Shown: positions 8,182 to 15,004 of the stretch, in pieces
Layout of the letters: every line of letters begins with the position of its first letter
Position numbering within the stretch: position 1 is the stretch's first letter
Origin: Novosphingopyxis sp042090735
Lineage (GTDB): Bacteria; Pseudomonadota; Alphaproteobacteria; Sphingomonadales; Sphingomonadaceae
Length of the DNA: 17,460 nucleotides
NCBI GenBank assembly: GCA_042090735.1
Contig: JBELIU010000033.1
Coordinates: 1 to 17,460, forward strand
Direction: 5' to 3'
Notes under the pieces: generated by a model
Told to the model about the DNA's origin: nothing
The model's database searches: none
The model's input: only the letters and a program-made list of their open reading frames with translations
Made by a program: the position numbers and the translations under genes

Positions 8182-9015
8182 GTGCCAAAGCTGCCTGTGA
8201 CGGTCGTCATACCGACCAAGAACGAAGAGAAGAACCTGCCACAGTGCATCGAGAAACTCGGGGACTTTGCGGCAATTTGGGTCGTCGATTCGGGTAGCAC
8301 CGATCGCACAGCTGCAATCGCACGGGAAGCAAATGCGCGCTTCATTGAATTTGACTGGAACGGAAAATTTCCGAAAAAACGCAATTGGGTGCTTCTGAAT
8401 GAAAATTTCGACACTCAGTGGGTTTTGTTCCTGGATGCGGACGAGCACATTTCAGAAGAATTCGTACGCGAACTGCGCAAGACCTTAAGCGATGCCGGCG
8501 ATTTCGATGGTTATTGGCTGAACTACACGACCCATTTCATGGGTGGAATTCTCTGGCGCGGTATTCCGCAGCGCAAGCTCGCCCTGATCAAGGTCGGCGC
8601 CGGTCTTTACGAACGGATTGAGGAAGATCGCTGGAGCCACCTCGACATGGAGGTTCATGAGCACCCTCAGCTGAACGGCCGGATTGGCGAGATCGCGGCG
8701 CGCATCGATCATCGCGACTTTCGCGGAATCGAGCATTTCATCGACCGTCACAACGCCTATTCGACCTGGGAGGCGCATCGCTGGCAGAACATTTCGACAG
8801 GGACAGCCGATCAGCGTGCAAAACTCACACCGCGTCAAAAGAGGAAATATGCGAACCTTGCCAAATGGTGGTGGGCCCCAGCCTATTTCGTCATGACCTA
8901 TTTTTTCAAGCGTGGGTTCCTGGATGGTCGACGCGGGTTCGATTACGCCTTTTTGAAAATGGTCTATTTCCATAACATACGATTGAAAATCCGGGAGATG
9001 CAGTCGGGTGGCTGA
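8182..9015 (+). CDS. Glycosyltransferase family 2 (WaaE/KdtX-like)
   Basis: A 277-residue cytoplasmic GT-A glycosyltransferase. The N-terminus VTVVIPTKNEEKNLPQC is the standard GT2 opening. Nucleotide-binding aspartates lie in VVDSGSTDRT (Asp36, Asp41). The metal-binding motif is DAD (85-87) in VLFLDADEH, and this pattern with NWVLLNENFD before it is characteristic of the WaaE/KdtX branch, which adds sugars to the lipopolysaccharide core or to exopolysaccharide. Acceptor and donor are not predictable here. The GTG start is chosen because GAGGGA (8171-8176) lies five bases before it and homology begins there; the in-frame ATG at 8083 would add 33 uncharacteristic residues. It overlaps the next glycosyltransferase by eight bases. 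Base composition is unusual: hand counts give 49 G+C of 120 at 8341-8460 and 51 of 120 at 8881-9000, far below most of the window, which suggests acquisition by transfer. Confidence 0.93.
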   Translation: MPKLPVTVVIPTKNEEKNLPQCIEKLGDFAAIWVVDSGSTDRTAAIAREANARFIEFDWNGKFPKKRNWVLLNENFDTQWVLFLDADEHISEEFVRELRKTLSDAGDFDGYWLNYTTHFMGGILWRGIPQRKLALIKVGAGLYERIEEDRWSHLDMEVHEHPQLNGRIGEIAARIDHRDFRGIEHFIDRHNAYSTWEAHRWQNISTGTADQRAKLTPRQKRKYANLAKWWWAPAYFVMTYFFKRGFLDGRRGFDYAFLKMVYFHNIRLKIREMQSGG

Positions 9016-10228
9016 CAGTCCTTCGCGGATTTGGTTCATCAATCGCTTTTTTTGGCCGGACCATAGCGCGACTTCACAGATCCTCACCGACCTTGCGTTC
9101 GATATGGCTGAACGGAAGCTCGACGTTCATGTGATCGCGAGCCGGCTGGCCTATGACGATCCTTCGGCTAAGCTGCCTGCCCACGAGTGCGTAAAGGGCG
9201 TTACCATCCACCGCGTGGCAACGACTAGGTTCGGTCGAAGTCGGCTGATTGGTCGGGCTTGCGACTATGCGAGCTTCTATGTCTCCACGTTCTTCGCCGC
9301 GATGCGGATGGTAGGCCGCGGCGAAACGATGGTGGTGAAGACTGATCCACCGATGCTATCGATTCCGCTGGGTTTGGTCGCGCGCTTGAAAGGCGCACGT
9401 CAGGTGAATTGGTTGCAGGACGTATATCCGGAACTGGCCGCGAAGCTTGGCGTGAGATTGGCAGACGGAATGATCGGGCGGGCGCTCGGGAAGCTGCGCA
9501 ACCGTTCTCTGACCCGGGCCAATACGAACGTCATGATCGGCGAACGTATGGCGGAATTCTTCGAGAAGTCCGGTGGAGGCGGACGCCGCCAGGTTATCCA
9601 CAACTTCACCGCCGACGATACGGTGGTACCGATCGCGCGAGACGCGAACCCCCTTCGCCGGAGCTGGGGGTATGGTGCTGGCGACCTGGTAGTCGGCTAT
9701 TCTGGCAATCTGGGACGCGCGCACGACCTCGCCACGATGCTGGGCGCGGCTCGTGAATTGAGGGACCGGAACGGCATCCGGTTCCTCTTCGTCGGCGGCG
9801 GCCACCTTCGCTCGGACCTCGAGGCGATAAAGACGACGGAAGGCCTGTCCAGCATTGATACGCGCCCCTACCAGCCGCGCGATCAACTTCCGCTCTCGAT
9901 GTCGGTGCCGGACGTACAATGGCTGTCGCTGCGTCCTGAGCTAGAGGGCATGATCGTGCCCAGCAAGTTCTACAGCGCTGCTGCGGCAGGCCGTCCGGTC
10001 ATATTCATCGGCGATTCGGATGGAGAGGTGGCACGAATGATCCAGCGCGGCAATTGCGGTTGGACATTCGCACCCGGTGACAGCAAAGCGCTAGCGGCGA
10101 CGCTCGGTCTTCTCGCTGACGACCCTGCCGCCGTAGCCGAGAAGGGACGCAACGCCCGCGCGCTGATCGACCGCGAATTCACGCGCGCGAGGGCATTCGA
10201 CGCGTGGCATGCGCTGCTGACCGAATAG
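9008..10228 (+). CDS. Glycosyltransferase family 4 (WbuB/WcaI-like)
   Basis: A 406-residue GT-B glycosyltransferase. The N-terminal half holds INRFFWPDHSATSQILTDLA (11-30) and NWLQDVYPEL (134-143), both typical of the WbuB/WcaI-like GT4 group. The C-terminal half has the donor-site segments GYSGNLGRAHD (230-240), FVGGGH (261-266), and EGMIVPSKFYSAAAAGRPV (313-331), with the acidic residue of DGE (338-340) in place of the usual EX7E end. Such enzymes add sugars to lipid-linked O-antigen or exopolysaccharide intermediates at the inner face of the membrane; the sugar is not known. The start is a GTG within the last codons of the upstream gene (eight-base overlap), with GGGAG (8993-8997) ten bases before it. 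The two genes form one translational unit. Its stop lies five bases from that of the convergent hslU. Confidence 0.93.
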   Translation: MADSPSRIWFINRFFWPDHSATSQILTDLAFDMAERKLDVHVIASRLAYDDPSAKLPAHECVKGVTIHRVATTRFGRSRLIGRACDYASFYVSTFFAAMRMVGRGETMVVKTDPPMLSIPLGLVARLKGARQVNWLQDVYPELAAKLGVRLADGMIGRALGKLRNRSLTRANTNVMIGERMAEFFEKSGGGGRRQVIHNFTADDTVVPIARDANPLRRSWGYGAGDLVVGYSGNLGRAHDLATMLGAARELRDRNGIRFLFVGGGHLRSDLEAIKTTEGLSSIDTRPYQPRDQLPLSMSVPDVQWLSLRPELEGMIVPSKFYSAAAAGRPVIFIGDSDGEVARMIQRGNCGWTFAPGDSKALAATLGLLADDPAAVAEKGRNARALIDREFTRARAFDAWHALLTE

Positions 10229-10233
10229 CTGCG

Positions 10234-11541
10234 TCAAAGCACGTACTTGCTGAGGTCTGTATCCCTTGCGATCTCGGCAAGCTGACTGTCGACATAGGCC
10301 GCATCGATGGCGATCGTTTCGCCGCCGCGGTCCTCCGCCTCGAAGCTGATGTCGTCGAGCAGCTTTTCCATGATCGTCTGCAGGCGCCGCGCGCCGATAT
10401 TCTCCACGCTCTCGTTCACTTGCGCCGCGAACCGGGCGACAGCGGCGATCGCGTCATCGCTGAACTCCAGCTTCACCTCTTCGGTGCCCAGAAGGGCGAC
10501 ATATTGCGTGGGCAGGTTCGCCTTTGTCTCGGTCAGGATACGTACGAAGTCTTCTTCCGTCAGCGCGCGCAGCTCGACGCGGATCGGCAGGCGGCCCTGC
10601 AGCTCGGGCAACATATCGCTGGGCTTGGAGACGTGGAACGCGCCGCTGGCGATGAACAGCACATGGTCCGTTTTCATCGGCCCGTATTTCGTGGCGACCG
10701 TGGTGCCTTCGATCAGCGGCAGCAGATCGCGCTGCACGCCTTCACGGCTGACGGATGCACCCTGGCGGCCCTCGTTCACGGCGATCTTGTCGATCTCATC
10801 CAGGAACACGATGCCGTTCGCTTCGGCATCGGCAATGGCGGAGCGGGCAACATCGTCGCTGTCGAGGCGCTTGTCGCTCTCCTCCTCCACCAGCTTGTCC
10901 CACGCATCCGCGACGCGCATCTTGCGCTTCTTGGTGCGCTTCTGTCCGAAGGCCTTGCCCATCATGTCGCTGAGGTCGATCATGCCGACTTGCCCGCCCA
11001 TGCCGGGCAGCTCCATCGGCGCGGAGGGGCTGTCCTGCACCTCCACCTCGACTTCGGCATCGTTCATGTGGTTGTCGGTTACGCGTTGGCGGAAGCTTTC
11101 GCGCGTCGCCTCGCTTGCACCCTTGCCGGTCAGCGCATCGAGCAGGCGTTCCATCGCAGCCTTGCTCGCGTCCTCGCGCACCGCCTCACGCCGCCGCTCT
11201 CGCTCCAGCCGTACCGCTTCCTCGACCAGGTCTCGGGCGATCTGCTCCACATCGCGGCCGACATAGCCAACTTCGGTGAACTTGGTCGCCTCGATCTTGA
11301 TGAACGGCGCGTCGGCCAGCTTGGCCAGGCGGCGGCTGATCTCGGTCTTGCCGCATCCGGTGGGGCCGATCATCAGGATGTTCTTCGGCGTCACCTCGTC
11401 GCGCAACGCCTCCGGCAGACGTTGACGCCGCCAGCGATTGCGCAGCGCGACGGCGACCGCGCGCTTGGCCTCCTTCTGGCCGACGATGTGCTCGTCCAGA
11501 GCGGCGACGATGGCTTTGGGGGTGAGAGTGTCTTTCATCAT
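10234..11541 (-). CDS. hslU: ATP-dependent protease ATPase subunit HslU (ClpY)
   Basis: AAA+ unfoldase that feeds substrates to the HslV peptidase in the cytoplasm. It has 435 residues against 443 in E. coli. Walker A GPTGCGKT is at 59-66, the pore loop GYVG at 92-95, the intermediate (I) domain spans about 110-232, Walker B IVFLDEID is at 244-251, and the sensor-2 motif GARRLQT is at 383-389. The C-terminal DTDLSKYVL matches the family tail, which inserts into HslV to activate it. Two adjacent ATGs are possible (11541 or 11538). The first overlaps the stop of a 40-codon ORF as ATGA. The frame continues upstream to a TTG at 11637, but that extension (QCEVCEAVQHPHADGN) does not resemble HslU. 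The gene is separated from hslV by 273 bp rather than directly adjacent. Confidence 0.97.
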   Translation of the reverse strand: MMKDTLTPKAIVAALDEHIVGQKEAKRAVAVALRNRWRRQRLPEALRDEVTPKNILMIGPTGCGKTEISRRLAKLADAPFIKIEATKFTEVGYVGRDVEQIARDLVEEAVRLERERRREAVREDASKAAMERLLDALTGKGASEATRESFRQRVTDNHMNDAEVEVEVQDSPSAPMELPGMGGQVGMIDLSDMMGKAFGQKRTKKRKMRVADAWDKLVEEESDKRLDSDDVARSAIADAEANGIVFLDEIDKIAVNEGRQGASVSREGVQRDLLPLIEGTTVATKYGPMKTDHVLFIASGAFHVSKPSDMLPELQGRLPIRVELRALTEEDFVRILTETKANLPTQYVALLGTEEVKLEFSDDAIAAVARFAAQVNESVENIGARRLQTIMEKLLDDISFEAEDRGGETIAIDAAYVDSQLAEIARDTDLSKYVL

Positions 11542-11660
11542 GTTTCCATCAGCATGCGGGTGTTGGACAGCTTCACACACTTCACACTGTCCAGAGAGGG
11601 TTTTTGGAAGGCGTCGGAGAACGTACGGCTGGGACAAGATAAGATGTCTGCGATGATCAT
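11538..11660 (-). CDS. Small ORF (40 aa) coupled to hslU, candidate leader peptide
   Basis: An ORF of 40 codons running from ATG at 11660 to TGA at 11538-11540. The protein starts MIIADILSCP and ends SVKCVKLSNTRMLMET. The TGA overlaps the first hslU ATG (ATGA), the usual sign of translational coupling. An in-frame TAG three codons before the ATG fixes the maximum length. G+C by codon position is 16, 17 and 28 of 40, so the third position is enriched as in a real gene of a GC-rich genome. There is no Shine-Dalgarno; instead a TATAGAT box ends seven bases before the ATG, so translation would be leaderless. The peptide holds two cysteines and a VKCVK repeat. I do not recognise a family. It may be a small protein, a regulatory leader peptide or a chance ORF. 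Confidence 0.5.
   Translation of the reverse strand: MIIADILSCPSRTFSDAFQKPSLDSVKCVKLSNTRMLMET
11564..11593 (-). repeat. Inverted repeat with internal tandem direct repeat upstream of hslU
   Basis: In the transcript, TGGACAG and CTGTCCA pair perfectly over seven bases around a 16-base loop made of two near-identical units, TGTGAAG and TGTGTGAAG. The structure lies inside the 40-codon ORF and ends 22 bases before the hslU ATG, so it could affect translation of hslU. Confidence 0.5.
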
Positions 11661-11667
11661 GAGATCA

Positions 11668-11686
11668 ATCTATAACCATATGGGTT
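11668..11686 (-). promoter_or_regulatory. Possible promoter -10 box and overlapping palindrome for the small ORF and hslU
   Basis: On the minus strand TATAGAT (11668-11674) is a good -10 element, ending seven bases before the small-ORF ATG, so transcription would begin at or next to the A of ATG. An imperfect palindrome, AACCATATGGGTT on the plus strand (11674-11686), abuts it and could be an operator. No good -35 is visible at 16-18 bases, so an activator or an alternative sigma factor would be needed. Confidence 0.4.
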
Positions 11687-11746
11687 CGTGTAGGACAGAA
11701 GCCTGCATCACCTTTTCGTAATTCCGCTGTTGACGTCCCTGATTCT

Positions 11747-11800
11747 TGAGCCTGTCGAAGGACGCCTGTCCGTATCGTGAAACGCCCTTCCAAAGGCTCA
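11747..11800. repeat. REP-like imperfect inverted repeat in the hslV-hslU gap
   Basis: Two 19-base arms (11747-11765 and 11782-11800) are inverted copies of a TGAGCCTGTCGAAGG-type unit around a 16-base loop. They pair at 15 Watson-Crick positions plus two wobbles, with two mismatches. The unit resembles the CTTCGACAGGCTCAGG repeat I recall as widespread between genes in sphingomonad genomes. It lies 14 bases after the hslV stop in the direction of transcription and could stabilise the hslV message or end it. Confidence 0.7.
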
Positions 11801-11814
11801 GGGCTACGGGCGGC

Positions 11815-12372
11815 TCAGCTCGTGCTCGCTTCCAGCGATTCCAGCGTCACGTTTTCGTTGGTGTAGACGCATACGTCGGCGGCAATCTTCATGGCCTTGC
11901 GGGCAAGCACTTCGGCGTCTTCCTCGTAATCCATCAAAGCACGCGCTGCGGAGAGTGCGTAATTGCCGCCCGATCCGATCGCGGCGATGCCGTCATTGGG
12001 CTCCAGCACGTCGCCATTGCCAGTAAGGATCAGCGTTACGTCCTTGTCGGCGACGGCCATCATCGCTTCCAGATTGCGCAAATATTTATCGGTCCGCCAG
12101 TCCTTGGCGAGCTCAACGGCGGCGCGCATCAACTGTCCGCCATGGCGTTCCAGCTTGGATTCGAGCCGTTCGAAGAGGGTGAAGGCGTCCGCCGTGGCAC
12201 CGGCAAAGCCGCCGATCACGCTGCCGTCATGCAGCTGGCGAACCTTGCGGGCATTGGCCTTGATCACGGTCTGGCCGAGCGAAACCTGGCCGTCTCCGGC
12301 CACCACCACTTTGCCGTTCTTGCGTACGGACAGGATGGTGGTGCCGTGCCAGCTGGGAAGTTTTTCCGTCAT
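11815..12372 (-). CDS. hslV: ATP-dependent protease subunit HslV (ClpQ)
   Basis: Threonine peptidase of the HslUV (ClpYQ) proteasome-like protease, 185 residues. The N-terminus MTEKLPSWHG is a ten-residue propeptide; removal exposes Thr11 of TTILSVRKNG as the catalytic N-terminal nucleophile. Lys43 in NARKV corresponds to the active-site Lys33 of the mature enzyme. Further family segments are GGFAGATADAFTLFERLE, AVELAKDWRTDKYLRNLEA, LTGNGDV and IGSGGNYALSAARAL. The propeptide is normal in alphaproteobacteria, while E. coli HslV has only the methionine. The ATG at 12372 is preferred because the propeptide matches; no Shine-Dalgarno precedes it. A sigma-32-like promoter ends eight bases upstream, so the mRNA may be leaderless and heat-inducible. 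HslU lies downstream on the same strand after a 273-bp gap. Confidence 0.97.
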   Translation of the reverse strand: MTEKLPSWHGTTILSVRKNGKVVVAGDGQVSLGQTVIKANARKVRQLHDGSVIGGFAGATADAFTLFERLESKLERHGGQLMRAAVELAKDWRTDKYLRNLEAMMAVADKDVTLILTGNGDVLEPNDGIAAIGSGGNYALSAARALMDYEEDAEVLARKAMKIAADVCVYTNENVTLESLEASTS

Positions 12373-12380
12373 GCGCCGGC

Positions 12381-12409
12381 ATATGGGATCGGTGGGCAGG
12401 GTAGGCAAG
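12381..12409 (-). promoter_or_regulatory. Sigma-32 (RpoH)-like heat-shock promoter of hslV
   Basis: On the minus strand CTTG (12406-12409) and CCCATAT (12381-12387) are separated by 18 bases. This fits the CTTG core -35 and the CCCATnT-type -10 known for RpoH promoters. The -10 ends eight bases before the hslV ATG, so transcription should start within a few bases of, or at, the start codon. hslVU is a classical heat-shock operon. Confidence 0.65.
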
Positions 12410-12482
12410 GCTGGGGTTGGCAGCGATCCTAATGATGGAGTTCTCCGGACGTAACCTGCGCCGACAGGAAACCATCGCAAGT

Positions 12483-13523
12483 TCAGTTCGCCGGTTTAGC
12501 CCCCGGGACGAGGGCGCCCAGCGGTTGATGCTTGAGCCTTTTCGAAAGGCGGACGAAGGGGCGTTCGAAGAGACGATTGAATATGAATGCAACTGCGAGC
12601 GCAAGGAACAGGGCCGCAAGCGATAGAACGGCCTCTGGCAGGACACCTTCCGGTACAAACCGCCGACCAAGATTCACGGCTTTCCCGCCGATCGGAATAT
12701 GTACGATATAGAGTGAATAGGAGATCCCGCCGAGCCAGATCAAAATGAGATGTAGCGTCTTCGACGCTTGCCAAGAGCGGGCAAAAAGGATGATCCCCGC
12801 CGTCGTCAGCCCGGCCAAGGCGGTATCGGGGGCGCTGAAGAACATGGCTGCGAACAGTGCGGCCACATAAGGCCAGAAGAAAGAAGCGTCGATCTTGTCG
12901 AGTTGAAATAGCAGGACGCAGCCTCCCAAGGGAAACAGGAGGATGCGAGGTTCGAACGTTCCGAATGCGAGCAAATAGAACCCTAGAACCGCAAGCGGCA
13001 TCACAATCAAAGCTGTCACGCTCTGATTCAATACGAACCGAAAGCTGAGGCCGATAATCAGATAGAAGCAAAATTCGAATGCTAAGGTCCAGTAGACAGG
13101 CTGCAGCCAGTCATAACCCATCAGGGTTGGCAAATAGGCGATGTGAGAAAGGATTTGGCCCATAGATATGTTGGGCGAGGCGCCGGCAAACCCGGGTACA
13201 AGGGTCGTCAGGTAGGCAAGAATCGATACGAGTATGACGCTTATAAGATAGGGCGGCTCGATGCGGACGAGCCGGCGCAGCATGAAATTGCCGAAATCTG
13301 GCGGACCGTAGTCGTCCCCACATTGGCTGATGAGCGAGAAGGGCAGCACGAACCCGGAGATGACGAAAAACACGTCTACGCCGAGCCAACCATAGGATCC
13401 GCTCGCACGGACCAGATCGTAGCCGTAGCTGTTCGTCAGGTGGAACCAAGCCACCCCAAGCGCAGCAATACCGCGCAAATATTCGACGACGTGGATCTTA
13501 CCGCTCGTCGCGACAATCGTCAT
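12483..13523 (-). CDS. Acyltransferase 3 family membrane protein (OafA/YrhL-like)
   Basis: A 346-residue polytopic inner-membrane protein of the acyltransferase-3 family, whose members O-acetylate or otherwise acylate lipopolysaccharide, exopolysaccharide or other envelope glycans. The family opening YLRGIAALGVAWFH (15-28) carries the conserved Arg and His. GWLGVDVFFVISGFVL and the RRLVRIEPPYL motif follow. About ten hydrophobic segments are visible, as expected for the family. The ATG giving MTIVATSGK is chosen (GGAAG about ten bases upstream); a GTG eight codons earlier is possible. It lies 90 bases after ugd on the same strand and upstream of hslV. Some stretches are poorer in G+C than the neighbours (24 of 60 at 13021-13080). 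The acceptor glycan is not known; modification of the polymer made from the neighbouring sugar nucleotides is an inference. Confidence 0.92.
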   Translation of the reverse strand: MTIVATSGKIHVVEYLRGIAALGVAWFHLTNSYGYDLVRASGSYGWLGVDVFFVISGFVLPFSLISQCGDDYGPPDFGNFMLRRLVRIEPPYLISVILVSILAYLTTLVPGFAGASPNISMGQILSHIAYLPTLMGYDWLQPVYWTLAFEFCFYLIIGLSFRFVLNQSVTALIVMPLAVLGFYLLAFGTFEPRILLFPLGGCVLLFQLDKIDASFFWPYVAALFAAMFFSAPDTALAGLTTAGIILFARSWQASKTLHLILIWLGGISYSLYIVHIPIGGKAVNLGRRFVPEGVLPEAVLSLAALFLALAVAFIFNRLFERPFVRLSKRLKHQPLGALVPGAKPAN

Positions 13524-13613
13524 CTCACGTTGTCTTCCAACTGCCACTCCGCCGTCAGGCTACGCCCCCACTGTCTACCCTCCAGGCATAGAAGCATCCA
13601 GAACGCGAACGTA

Positions 13614-14915
13614 CTACCGGCCGATGCTGGAATAGACCAGCCCGGCCTTCGTTACGTCCTCCGGGTTATAGACGTTACGCAGATCGACTAAGGCATCGCC
13701 AGCCATTACGTTGGCCAGCCGTCCGAGATCGAGAGCGCGGAAGGCGTCCCACTCGGTCATCATGACGACCGCATGTGCGCCGGAAGCCGCCTCATAGGGG
13801 CCTTCCGTCATGACCACATCGGGAAGCAGCTTGGCAGCCTCTTCCATCCCTTCCGGATCGAACGCAGTGATTTCCGCGCCGGCATCGGACAATGCCTGGA
13901 CGACCGCGATCGAAGGAGCATCGCGCATATCGTCGGTATTGGGCTTGAAGGTCAGGCCGAACAGCGCAACCTTTTTGCCGCGTGCCTCACCGCCCAGCGC
14001 GGCAATGACCTTGCGGCCCATGGCGCGCTTGCGCAGATCGTTGGCGTTCACTACCGCTTCGACGATCCGCACCGGGCTTTCATGGTCCTGCGCGGTCTTC
14101 AGCAGCGCCAGCGTATCCTTCGGGAAACAACTGCCGCCATAGCCGGGGCCGGCGTTCAAGAATTTGGGGCCGATCCGCTTGTCCAGGCCGATGCCACGCG
14201 CGACGTCCTGCACATTGCCGCCCACCTTCTCGCACAGATCCGCCATTTCGTTGATGAAGGTGATCTTGGTCGCGAGAAACGCGTTGGCGGCATATTTGAT
14301 CAGCTCGGACGAGCGACGGCTGGTGAACAGAATCGGCGATTCGTTGAGGTAGAGCGGACGATAGATTTCGCGCATGACATCTTGCGCCCATTCTTCCTCG
14401 CTACCGACGACGATACGGTCAGGCCGCTTGAAATCGTCTATCGCGGCGCCTTCGCGCAGGAATTCCGGATTGGAGACGACGGCAAGCTTCTTGCCGGGGG
14501 CCGCTTCTGTGCAAATGCGTTCGACCTCGTCCCCGGTGCCGACGGGCACCGTCGACTTCGTGACGATCACCGTGCGATCGTCCGCCGCTTTGGCGATTTC
14601 CTCGGCCGCGGCATAGACATAGGAAAGGTCTGCATGGCCATCGCCGCGGCGCGATGGGGTGCCGACGGCGATGAAGATCGCGTCCGCGCCCGATACCGCA
14701 TCGGTCAGGTCCGTTGTGAAAGAAAGGCGCTTCGCATCAACGTTGCGCTGCACGAGAGTATCGAGGCCGGGCTCGTAGATCGGCATCACGTTCTTGTGGA
14801 GCGCGGCAATCTTCTTCTCGTCCTTATCGACGCAAACGACTTCATGGCCGAAATCGGCGAAACAGGCCCCGGAAACCAGGCCGACATAGCCTGATCCGAT
14901 CATGACGACTTTCAT
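13614..14915 (-). CDS. ugd: UDP-glucose 6-dehydrogenase
   Basis: A 433-residue cytoplasmic enzyme that oxidises UDP-glucose twice with NAD+ to UDP-glucuronate, a precursor of acidic exopolysaccharide and glycolipids. Sphingomonads need glucuronate for their glycosphingolipids. The NAD-binding start is MKVVMIGSGYVGLVSG (GxGYVG). ELIKYAANAFLATKITFINE (204-223) supplies the conserved Lys207 and Asn211, and the catalytic cysteine is Cys263 in GPGYGGSCFPKD. Length is standard. The ATG is preceded by AAGGGGA at good spacing. GDP-mannose dehydrogenase belongs to the same superfamily, but the motifs favour UDP-glucose, with GDP-mannose as a less likely alternative given the manC neighbour. The gene follows manC by 85 bp, with a possible promoter of its own. 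Confidence 0.94.
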   Translation of the reverse strand: MKVVMIGSGYVGLVSGACFADFGHEVVCVDKDEKKIAALHKNVMPIYEPGLDTLVQRNVDAKRLSFTTDLTDAVSGADAIFIAVGTPSRRGDGHADLSYVYAAAEEIAKAADDRTVIVTKSTVPVGTGDEVERICTEAAPGKKLAVVSNPEFLREGAAIDDFKRPDRIVVGSEEEWAQDVMREIYRPLYLNESPILFTSRRSSELIKYAANAFLATKITFINEMADLCEKVGGNVQDVARGIGLDKRIGPKFLNAGPGYGGSCFPKDTLALLKTAQDHESPVRIVEAVVNANDLRKRAMGRKVIAALGGEARGKKVALFGLTFKPNTDDMRDAPSIAVVQALSDAGAEITAFDPEGMEEAAKLLPDVVMTEGPYEAASGAHAVVMMTEWDAFRALDLGRLANVMAGDALVDLRNVYNPEDVTKAGLVYSSIGR

Positions 14916-14976
14916 GGTGTTTTCCCCTTATCCGGTCCAAGCGCCGCCGCGGGCGCCTGGGCGGTGAATGGCTGCC

Positions 14977-15004
14977 TAATTAGACAAACGGATTTGCGAA
15001 TCAA
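14977..15004 (-). promoter_or_regulatory. Possible sigma-70 promoter of ugd
   Basis: On the minus strand TTGATT (14999-15004) and TAATTA (14977-14982) are spaced by 16 bases in an AT-rich island of this GC-rich region. The -35 overlaps the manC stop codon. The ugd ATG lies about 60 bases downstream, so ugd may be transcribed independently of manC. Confidence 0.4.

Noticed and set aside
10204..11721. A 505-codon plus-strand ORF antisense to hslU
   Set aside because: hslU on the minus strand has every family motif; the plus frame is open only because of the strong third-position G+C bias, and its product is low-complexity with no recognisable domain.
13773..14894. A 373-codon plus-strand ORF antisense to ugd
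   Set aside because: A shadow of ugd; rich in arginine, histidine and glycine with no motif. The same holds for 15133-16146 opposite manC.
14941..14960. GC-rich hairpin GCGCC/GGCGC between manC and ugd as a terminator
   Set aside because: Only five pairs, no T-run, and downstream of the likely ugd promoter; it may be chance in GC-rich DNA.
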